33,488 nucleotides of DNA from Hymenobacter terricola (lineage in GTDB: Bacteria; Bacteroidota; Bacteroidia; Cytophagales; Hymenobacteraceae). The position numbers were made by a program, and so were the translations under genes. The stretch spans positions 1-33,488 of the forward strand of contig NZ_JAGEMO020000053.1 of NCBI RefSeq assembly GCF_017921975.2. Direction: 5' to 3'. Below the pieces are notes generated by a model. The model did not search any database. It worked only from the letters and a program-made list of their open reading frames with translations, and was not told the origin of the DNA. This document shows positions 1 to 7,000 of this stretch, one piece after another (the stretch's first letter is position 1; each line of letters opens with the position of its first letter).

Positions 1-177
1 AAAAAAAATCGGACGCAAGTGATTGAGCACAACGAAGAAGTCTACAAAAATCGTAACCAAATCGAACGCTGCTTCAACCGCCTCAAGCGGTTTCGGGGCC
101 TCGCTTCACGCTACGAAAAGAACGCCAGCACCTTTCTGGCAATGGTCACCCTCGGAGCCATCCTGATGTGGCTTTAA
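1..177 (+). CDS. IS5-family transposase, C-terminal fragment (cut by window edge)
   Basis: The frame is open from base 1 and stops with TAA at 175-177, giving the last 58 residues of a DDE transposase. The fragment contains the IS4/IS5 signature Y-(2)-R-(3)-E-(6)-K at Y15, R18, E22 and K29, where E22 is the third catalytic acidic residue. It ends in the hydrophobic segment common in IS5-group enzymes. The rest of the gene lies left of the window, so whether the element is intact cannot be judged. The right terminal inverted repeat should lie just after the stop, around 178-195, but it cannot be defined without the left end. The element sits about 115 bp upstream of the response regulator start and may separate that gene from its original upstream neighbour. 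Confidence 0.85.
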   Translation, partial: KKNRTQVIEHNEEVYKNRNQIERCFNRLKRFRGLASRYEKNASTFLAMVTLGAILMWL

Positions 178-291
178 TTGTTTACACGTCCTAGCTTCCA
201 TCTTCCCCCTTTCTACCTTCCATTGCCCCACCCTTTCGTCTTTCCCCTTCCGTCTTCCCCCATCCCATCTTCCAATCTTTCCTGCATTTCA
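178..291. other. Pyrimidine-rich spacer between IS end and response regulator
   Basis: This 114-bp gap is almost all C and T on the + strand from about 195 to 283, with only a handful of G residues and recurring CTTCC / CTTTCC units. The first bases probably contain the IS right end. The reading frame of the downstream regulator is open through here, but the resulting P/S/F-rich sequence does not look like a receiver-domain extension. I therefore treat the stretch as non-coding leader. Confidence 0.5.
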
Positions 292-960
292 ATGGCTACC
301 CCCACCGCGCCGGCCCACATTGCGCTTCTCGACGACCACCCCCTGTTCCGGCAGGGCATGCGCTACATTTTGCAATCGCTGCCCTACGTGGCGGCCGTGT
401 CGGAAGCTGCGGAGGTGCCCGAGCTGCTGATTATTTGCCGGGAACGCCTGCCCGACGTGGTGCTGCTCGACCTGCAAATGCCCGCCATGGACGGGCCCGA
501 AGTGGCCCAGCTGCTCCTGAAAGAGTTTCCCGACCTGAAGATTATCGTGCTGTCCATGTTCTCGGCCGATAAATACATCACCCAGATGATGAAACTGGGC
601 GCCCGCAGCTACCTGCCCAAGGACGCCACGCAGGAGCAGCTCATTCACGCCCTGGAAGAGGTGCTGACCACCGGCTACCACTTCACGCCCCGCATTTCGC
701 GGGCCCTCATGCGCGGGGTGCAGCAGCCCACCCGCGTAAAAACCACCAAGCTGCCGGATGTGGTGCAGTTCACCCCGCGCGAAGAAGAGGTGCTGCGCCT
801 CATCTGCGAAGGCCGGACGGCCGCCGAAATCGCGGCCCTGCTTTTCCTCAGCCCCCGCACCGTGGAAGGACACCGGCAAAAGCTGCTGGAAAAAACCAGC
901 GCCTCCAACGTGGTGGGGCTGGTAATATTCGCCGCCAAGCACGGCATGCTCGACGCCTGA
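292..960 (+). CDS. NarL/FixJ-type LuxR-family response regulator (orphan)
   Basis: A 222-aa two-component response regulator. The start at 292 is chosen because the receiver domain begins right after it; upstream in-frame sequence is a low-complexity pyrimidine tract. The receiver (about residues 8-125) shows the acidic pair D14-D15, phosphoacceptor D60 in LLDLQMP, S88 and K110. A LuxR-type helix-turn-helix follows at about 155-220 (FTPREEEVLRLI, SPRTVEGHRQKLLEK). Family knowledge: a histidine kinase phosphorylates D60, promoting dimerisation and DNA binding at short dyads. No kinase lies in the window; upstream there is only an IS fragment. The nearest downstream genes are the three tail-collar proteins, separated by a 284-bp gap that contains a perfect palindrome. 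Control of those genes by this regulator is an inference from proximity. Confidence 0.92.
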   Translation: MATPTAPAHIALLDDHPLFRQGMRYILQSLPYVAAVSEAAEVPELLIICRERLPDVVLLDLQMPAMDGPEVAQLLLKEFPDLKIIVLSMFSADKYITQMMKLGARSYLPKDATQEQLIHALEEVLTTGYHFTPRISRALMRGVQQPTRVKTTKLPDVVQFTPREEEVLRLICEGRTAAEIAALLFLSPRTVEGHRQKLLEKTSASNVVGLVIFAAKHGMLDA

Positions 961-1052
961 CTCGACGCCCGAGCAGTCGTTGCACCCGCCAGTTGGCCGT
1001 CCTGCCGAGGGCCTCTCAGGCGGCTTTCCGCGCCCATGTTGCACAGCCGATG

Positions 1053-1068
1053 CACGTAGAACTACGTG
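1053..1068. promoter_or_regulatory. Perfect 7-bp dyad (operator candidate)
   Basis: CACGTAG-AA-CTACGTG is a perfect inverted repeat in the gap between the response regulator and the first collar gene. The size and the two-base centre suit a dimeric NarL/LuxR-type HTH. A further TTTCTACG half-site-like motif lies at 1086-1092, and a second inverted repeat GTCAGG/CCTGAC sits at 1077-1082 and 1106-1111. The dyad would lie about 70 bp upstream of a start site set by the candidate promoter at 1093-1124, a suitable place for an activator. Binding by the adjacent regulator is inference. Confidence 0.45.
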
Positions 1069-1092
1069 GTTTGTAAGTCAGGTATTTCTACG

Positions 1093-1124
1093 TTAAAACA
1101 GCTTGCCTGACGGCCGTTAATTTG
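1093..1124 (+). promoter_or_regulatory. Candidate Bacteroidota-type promoter for collar genes
   Basis: TTAATTTG at 1117-1124 is one mismatch from the TAnnTTTG -7 consensus, with TTA at 1093-1095 (21-bp spacer) as a weak -33 element. It lies downstream of the dyad and about 120 bp upstream of the first collar-protein start. The match is modest. Confidence 0.3.
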
Positions 1125-1244
1125 TAATGCGGGCCAACAAGCTGCTTTTTCGGGTGGCCCGCGCCGGCTCGGTCCTATAGCGGCCCTGCCTCACGATGCT
1201 GTGGCCTTACCCCGCGTTTATTCACCATTCTTCCCCCCTTTTTC

Positions 1245-1781
1245 ATGGACCCTTTTGTAGGAGAAATCCGCGCGGTCGGTTTCAATTTTGCCCCGCGCGG
1301 CTGGGCCATCTGCGACGGCTCATTGCTGGCCATTCGCACCAATACGGCCTTGTTTTCGCTGATTGGCACCCATTACGGCGGCGATGGCAAAGTCACCTTC
1401 GGCTTGCCTGATTTGCGCGGCCGGGCCATCGTGAACACAGGCCCCGGCCCAGGCCTGACCGAATACCCGCTGGGCAGCGTAACGGGCACCGAAAACGTGA
1501 CGCTGGACCTGAGCACGATTCCGCCACACGTGCACACGCTCAACAGCACGGTGCAGGTGCATAGCGGCGGGGCCAGCACCGGCAGCCCGGCCTCGAACTA
1601 CCCGGCCGACACCAACGACAACCAGTACGGCGAGAACGGCGGGAGCGGCACCATGGCCGCCGGCGCGGTGAAAGGCACGGCAGCGCCTGTGGGCGGGAGC
1701 CAGCCCCACACCAACCTGATGCCTTACCTGGTGGTCAGCTACGTCATTGCCCTGCAGGGCATTTTCCCGCAGCGCCCCTAA
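1245..1781 (+). CDS. Phage tail collar domain protein (MdpB/COG4675-like), copy 1
   Basis: A 178-aa protein of the tail-collar family (PF07484; often labelled microcystin-dependent protein). The N-terminal collar motif is clear: FVGEIRAVGFNFAPRGWAIC, then LFSLIGTHYGGDGKVTFGLP and DLRGR, residues about 3-65. The middle (about 95-150) is Gly/Ser/Asn-rich and variable. The C-terminus returns to the conserved QPHTNLMPYL...YVIALQGIFP. There is no signal peptide. It is the first of three tandem paralogues of identical length and has the IRTNTALFSLIGTHYGGDG variant of the shared core. Family knowledge: collar domains occur in phage tail-fibre proteins and in stand-alone chromosomal sets of unclear function. 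No other phage structural gene is nearby, so this does not look like a prophage. Confidence 0.88.
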   Translation: MDPFVGEIRAVGFNFAPRGWAICDGSLLAIRTNTALFSLIGTHYGGDGKVTFGLPDLRGRAIVNTGPGPGLTEYPLGSVTGTENVTLDLSTIPPHVHTLNSTVQVHSGGASTGSPASNYPADTNDNQYGENGGSGTMAAGAVKGTAAPVGGSQPHTNLMPYLVVSYVIALQGIFPQRP

Positions 1782-1807
1782 TTCCCAGCCTTTTCTGCTT
1801 ACCTCTC

Positions 1808-2344
1808 ATGGAAAATTTTCTCGGAGAAATCCGCATTTTTGCCGGCACTTTTGCCCCCTTGGACTGGGCCTTTTGCCAGGGCCAGCTGCTGCAAATCAGC
1901 GAAAATGACGCGCTGTTTACTCTCCTTGGCACCACGTATGGCGGCGATGGCCAAACCACGTTTGGCCTGCCCAACCTGGCCAGCCGGGTGGTGGTGGGCC
2001 AGGGCACGGGGCCGGGGCGTTCGCCTTATCCCATCGGGGCCACGGCCGGGGTAGAGGGGGTGAACCTCACGGCCAACCAAATGGCTCTGCACCAGCACCC
2101 GCTGTCGGGCACCGTGAGCGTCCTCACCGGCGGCACGGGCCAGGCCAGCCCCAACGGCGCCTACTTCGGTGACCAGGGCGGCAATGCCTACGACCCCACG
2201 CCTTCCGGCATCGCGCTGGCGCCCGGCTCCCTCACCGGCCAAACCGATGTGGCCGGCGGCGGCCTGCCGCACAGCAACATCCAGCCCGTGCTGGCCACCA
2301 ACTACATCATCGCGCTAACCGGCATCTACCCTTCGCAGTCCTAA
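1808..2344 (+). CDS. Phage tail collar domain protein (MdpB/COG4675-like), copy 2
   Basis: The second 178-aa paralogue starts 26 bp after the stop of copy 1, so the two are very likely cotranscribed. The collar core is FLGEIRIFAGTFAPLDWAFC, then LFTLLGTTYGGDGQTTFGLP and NLASR. Here NLASR replaces the DLRGR of copies 1 and 3, and PLDW replaces PRGW, making this the most divergent of the three. The middle region (about 100-145) has its own Gly/Asn-rich sequence, and the end is again SNIQPVLATNYIIALTGIYP. No signal peptide or membrane segment is visible. Differences between copies suggest distinct roles, for example a hetero-oligomer, rather than recent duplication; this is inference. Confidence 0.88.
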   Translation: MENFLGEIRIFAGTFAPLDWAFCQGQLLQISENDALFTLLGTTYGGDGQTTFGLPNLASRVVVGQGTGPGRSPYPIGATAGVEGVNLTANQMALHQHPLSGTVSVLTGGTGQASPNGAYFGDQGGNAYDPTPSGIALAPGSLTGQTDVAGGGLPHSNIQPVLATNYIIALTGIYPSQS

Positions 2345-2397
2345 GCCGGCTGCTGCTGTTCCGTCCCGCACTTTCAAGCACTTGCACCCCACTACTT

Positions 2398-2934
2398 ATG
2401 GAACCTTTTATCGGCGAAATTCGCCTAATGGGCTTCGCCTTCGCGCCCCGAGGCTGGGCCTACTGCCAAGGCCAGCTCCTGCCCATCAGCACCAATCAAC
2501 CGCTGTTTTCGCTGCTTGGCACCACGTACGGCGGCGACGGCCGCACCACGTTTGCCCTGCCCGACCTGCGCGGCCGCGTGATACTCGGAGCGGGACAGGG
2601 CCCTGGCCTGAGCAGCTACGTGCCGGGCCAGGCCAGCGGCACCGAATCGGTCGCGCTGCAAGTTGGGCAGCTGCCGACACACTCCCACGGCTTCAGCGGC
2701 ACCATCAAGACCGGTGACGGCGACGCGGACAGCACCTCAACCAACGGTAATTACCCGGCCACCGGCAGCAAAAACCAGTACGCCGCCGGCACCGCCAACA
2801 GCAGCCTGGGTGCCAGCGCGGTGACGGGAGCCAGCGGGACCGTCGGCACCAGCCAGCCCCACGAAAACCGCCAGCCGCTGCTGGCCATGAACTACGCCAT
2901 TGCCCTGCAAGGCGTTTTCCCTTCGCGCAACTAG
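2398..2934 (+). CDS. Phage tail collar domain protein (MdpB/COG4675-like), copy 3
   Basis: The third 178-aa paralogue begins 53 bp after copy 2. The collar motif reads FIGEIRLMGFAFAPRGWAYC, then LFSLLGTTYGGDGRTTFALP and DLRGR. It is closer to copy 1 than to copy 2 in the PRGW and DLRGR positions. The central part is Thr/Gly/Asp-rich (about 100-145), followed by the conserved QPHENRQPLLAMNYAIALQG ending. A GC-rich hairpin lies directly after the stop and probably ends the three-gene unit. Function is unknown, as for the other copies. Confidence 0.88.
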   Translation: MEPFIGEIRLMGFAFAPRGWAYCQGQLLPISTNQPLFSLLGTTYGGDGRTTFALPDLRGRVILGAGQGPGLSSYVPGQASGTESVALQVGQLPTHSHGFSGTIKTGDGDADSTSTNGNYPATGSKNQYAAGTANSSLGASAVTGASGTVGTSQPHENRQPLLAMNYAIALQGVFPSRN

Positions 2935-2940
2935 CTCCCG

Positions 2941-2980
2941 GCCCCGCCTTCACCCACCGGGTGGGGCGGGGCTTGTGCTT
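2941..2980 (+). terminator. GC-rich hairpin after the collar triad
   Basis: Arms GCCCCGCC (2941-2948) and GGCGGGGC (2965-2972) enclose an inner stem CACCC/GGGTG (2951-2955 and 2959-2963), followed by TTGTGCTTT. It starts 7 bp after the stop of copy 3. The T tract is interrupted, so efficiency is uncertain, but position and stem strength fit a rho-independent terminator. Confidence 0.55.
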
Positions 2981-3009
2981 TCTGTCGGGCCGTTGTCACT
3001 TCCACGCAC

Positions 3010-3954
3010 ATGCAAGTAGCCGTCATCATCAGCAGCGTACTCGGCCTGCCGGTACTGCAGGCCCTGGCCGCCCAGGGAGCCGTGACGAGCGTGGCAGTGC
3101 CCGAATGCGGCCAGGAAGAATGCGACCAGCTGGCGCAGGCGGCCCTAGGCCTGGGCCTGCCCGTTAGGCGCCTGCGGCGGGCCGGGCTGGGGCCGGCGCT
3201 CACGGCCTGGCTGCAGCCGCTGGCCCCGGCGGCCGTGCTGGTGCTTACCTTTCCCTGGCGCATTCCGGCCGCGGTACTGGACCTGCCCACCCACGGCTTT
3301 CTGAACTTTCACTTCGCAGCCCTGCCCGGCTACCGGGGCCCCGAACCGCTGTTCTGGCAGATTCGCAACGGCGAAACTGCCGGGGCCGTGTCGGTGCACC
3401 GCATGACGGCCGACTTCGACACCGGCCCAATATTGCTGGCCGAGCCCGTGCCCATCGGGCCCGGCGATACCCACGGGCTGCACCGCGCCCACCTGGCCGG
3501 CCGGGCCGTGCCCGCGGCGCAGCGCCTGCTGGCCAGCCTGGCCGGCACCGCCCCGCCCCTGACGCCCACCTGCCAGGATGCGACGCTGGCCCGCTACTGG
3601 CCCCGCGCCACGCTGGCCGATGTGTGCGTGCACTGGCCGGAACCGGCCGCCGCCATCGAACGCCTGGTGCGGGCCGCCAACCCCTGGAACCGCGGCGCCC
3701 TCACCACCCTGCGCGGGCAGCCCCTGCGCCTGCTGGGCGTGACGCCCCACCCGGCCGCCGCCACCGGCCCCGTGCCGCCCGGCACGGTACTGCACGCCGA
3801 CACGGCGGCCGGCGTGTGGGTGGCCTGCGGCGCGGGCGAGGCCCTGCGCCTCGATATGGTAGCCCTCGAAGAAGGATATTTCACCGGCGCGCAGTTGGTT
3901 GCGCTGGGCGTGGGCGCGGGCGAAATGCTCGGGACTACGCCCGTGCCGGGGTAG
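3010..3954 (+). CDS. Formyltransferase-family protein (methionyl-tRNA formyltransferase-like, not housekeeping fmt by context)
   Basis: A 314-aa protein with an N-terminal formyl-transferase fold (about 1-180) and a C-terminal FMT-type domain (about 205-305). The catalytic residues of the family are present: N99 and H101 in LNFHFAALPGYRGPEPL and D137 in DFDTGPIL. The family moves a formyl group from 10-formyl-tetrahydrofolate to an amino group on tRNA-bound Met, a sugar nucleotide or another amine. The loop after H101 reads FAALPGYRG where true Fmt enzymes have PSLLPRWRG, and no peptide deformylase gene or other translation gene is adjacent. A dedicated substrate is therefore plausible, for example an amino sugar or a peptide; this is inference. 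It starts 75 bp after the collar triad and 49 bp before the large secreted protein. Confidence 0.75.
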   Translation: MQVAVIISSVLGLPVLQALAAQGAVTSVAVPECGQEECDQLAQAALGLGLPVRRLRRAGLGPALTAWLQPLAPAAVLVLTFPWRIPAAVLDLPTHGFLNFHFAALPGYRGPEPLFWQIRNGETAGAVSVHRMTADFDTGPILLAEPVPIGPGDTHGLHRAHLAGRAVPAAQRLLASLAGTAPPLTPTCQDATLARYWPRATLADVCVHWPEPAAAIERLVRAANPWNRGALTTLRGQPLRLLGVTPHPAAATGPVPPGTVLHADTAAGVWVACGAGEALRLDMVALEEGYFTGAQLVALGVGAGEMLGTTPVPG

Positions 3955-4003
3955 TGCGAATGGCTTGGCAACCGCCTTTTTTTTGCTGACAAATCCTGGT
4001 TTT

Positions 4004-7000
4004 ATGAAAACTTCACTACTCCTGGGGGCGCTGCTCCTGCTGCATTTCGGCGCCCGCGCCCAAACGACCCTGGTGCAGGAAAGCTTCGAATCAATTAGCG
4101 GCAACAATGGCGAAGGCACCCGCTACACGTCCAATACCTTTGAAACGACGGCGACCCAGTACTTCAAACGGTCGGGTAACCCGGTAGTGTACCCGACCGG
4201 AAGCACTAATCAAACGTTTGGTAGTCCCATCAGCCGTAGCACTATCCTGAACGTGGACGGTGCCGGTGGGCAGTTCTGGGCGGCGGAAGGGGTGCGGGGC
4301 ACCAGCGCCACGGCCCCCACCGCGGGCCTGGTGCCAGGCACCGTAACGCTCAACGGCCTCAACGTGAGCAGCTATACGGCCCTGAAAGTGCGCGTGGCCT
4401 TTGCCGATGCCCGCGGACCGGGCTGGGCGGCCTACCTGCCCGCTAGTACACAAGCCAGAACGACGGACCACCTGCGGGTGCAGTATTCGTTCGATAACAG
4501 CACTTTTACCACCATTGGCGAATTTTCGGGCACCAGCGCCACGGGCACCAGCGACTGGATGAAAGTTGGCGGCACGGCCACGGATAAGCTGACGACCACG
4601 CTTCAGGACTTTGAATTCCCCGTTAACAACGTGGGCACGACGCTGTACGTGCGCGTGGAGGCCGATTACAGCGGCTCCAACAAGGAAATTGCCTTTGACA
4701 ACATTCGGGTGCTGGGCACGCTCAACACCGTGCCGCTGCCCACGCTGGCGGGCATTGAACCCACCGCCATTGCCTACGCCGAGGGCGCCCCCGCCACCCA
4801 GGTAACCAATACCCTGGTGGTGGCCAACCCCAACCCGCCTTCCGGCAACACGCTCACCGGCGCCACCGTGCGGATTCAGCCCGGCTACGTGGCCGGCCAG
4901 GACGTGCTGGCGTTCACCGCTGGCAACGGCATTACGGCGCTTTCCAACGCCGGAGGCGTGCTGACGCTGACGGGTACGGCCTCCGTGACCAACTACCAGG
5001 CAGCGCTGCGGTCGGTGACGTACCGCAATTCCGACGTTAACAACGCCACACCGGGCCTGCGCCGGCTCGTGTTCACGGCCATCGACGGGCCGCGCAGCAG
5101 CGCCACGCAGTCGCGCGATATCAACGTGACGGCCTCGCTCAATGCGCCGGCGCCGCTGCCGTATACCGAAGATTTTGAGGCGGACGCAGAAGGCACCCGG
5201 TACGGCTCCAACTCATTCAGCGCCAATTCCCAGGGCTTCATTCGGGTTACCCAGAATCCGCCCGTCCTCTACTCGACTACTACCTATAGCGGCGTGCAGG
5301 GCAGCGGCTACTGGTACGCCGAGGGCACGAAGGACAACATCACCCTGGGCACGCTGCTGCTGGCCCCCGTGAACGCCACCAACTACCACGACCTGACCTT
5401 CAAGCTGTTGCTGGCGCGGGGCGGTACCGGGGGCTGGACCATCGATGACTACGTGCGGGTGTCCTACAACCTCAACGACGGCGGGGGCTGGCACCTGTTT
5501 GGCGCGTTCTACGGCATCGCGGCCACCGGCGCCCTGCGCCAGGACGCCAACCTCGACGGCGTGGCCGACGCTGCCGGCCTGGCCCTCACGTCTACCATGC
5601 AGGACATCATCAACCTATCGCTGCCGCCCACTCTCACGGGCGGCAACATCAACTTCAAAGTAGAAGTGGCCAACAACGGAGGAGAAGAGCTGGCCTTCGA
5701 CAACATTCGCATCACCGGCATCAGCAACCGCCCGCCGGTTATCGCGGCGCAAAGCTTTTCGCTGGCTGAAAATTCGGCCGCGGCCACCGTGGTGGGCACC
5801 GTAGCCGCCTCCGACCCCGACGCGGGCCAGACGCTAACCTATGCCATCACGGCCGGCAACACCGGCACCGCCTTCGCCATCAACGCCACCACCGGGCAGC
5901 TGACCGTGGCCACGCCCGCGGCGCTGGACTTCGAAACCACGCCGTCCTTCGCCCTCACGGTGCGCGTCACCGACAATGGCACGCCTGTGCTGAACACCTC
6001 CAACACCGTCACGGTGAACCTGACCAACGTGAACGAGGCCCCCAGCACGCCAATCGACGCCAACCCGGCGGCCAACACCGTGGCCGAAAACGCGGCCAAC
6101 GGCACGCTGGTGGGCATCACCGCCTCGGCCACCGACCCCGAGGGCACGGTCCTCACCTACTCGCTGACTGACGACGCCGGCGGCCGGTTCGCCATCAAAG
6201 CCAACACAGGCGTGGTGACGGTGGCCAATGGCCTGCTGCTTAATTACGAGGCAAATACGTCCCATTCCATTACCGTGCGCGCCTCCGATGGCGCTTTGTT
6301 CAGCTTCCAGAGCTTCACCATTCAGGTAACCGATGTGCCCAACGCCGCCTACCTCAGCAGCACCACCGAGCAGATTACGCGCGGCGTGGCGGCGGGGGCT
6401 CTTAACCAGGCCATTTTGCGCATCCCGGTGGTGATGAACGGCAACACCGACGAGCCCTTGAGCGCCACGTCCTTTACGCTGACTACCACCGGCACCACCA
6501 CGCCGGCCGATGTGGCCGTGGCCCGCATCTACTACACCGGCACGAGCGGTACGTTTGCGACCAGCACGCTCTTTGGCAGCCTCGCTGCACCGGGCACCGG
6601 GTCGCTCAGCATCGGCGGTACACAGGAGCTGCAACCCGGCACCAACTACTTCTGGCTGGCCTACGACGTGGCCCCGGCCGCCGCTACCGGCCACTTGCTC
6701 GATGGCACGCTGCCATCGCTGACGATTGGTGGCACCGCGCGCACGCCAACGGTTACATCCCCGGCCGGGGTGCGGCCCGTGGTGGCGCCGGGCAGGGTTG
6801 TGGGCACGGCCCTGCGCTTTAGCGGTGCGGCGACCGGCTACGTGGACTTTGGCACCGGCAACCCCAACCTGGTCCTCGGGCCGCAGTTTACGCAGGAGGT
6901 GTGGGTGAAGCCCAACGCTGCCAGCAGCAGCACGCTGAACGGCGTGCTGGGCTACGACCCGGGCAGCAGCAGCCAACGCTCGCCCTACATTTCTGTTTCG

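Noticed and set aside
1245..2934. Collar genes as part of a prophage
   Set aside because: No capsid, terminase, tail, lysis or integrase gene is nearby, and the flanks are a regulator and a formyltransferase.
5834..6976. Long open frame on the - strand opposite the large surface protein
   Set aside because: It is rich in Gly, Arg, Ala and His with no domain, and is the mirror of a well-supported + strand gene in GC-rich DNA. The same applies to long antisense frames opposite the transferase, sugar and aminotransferase genes and opposite the beta-helix gene (30030-31439).
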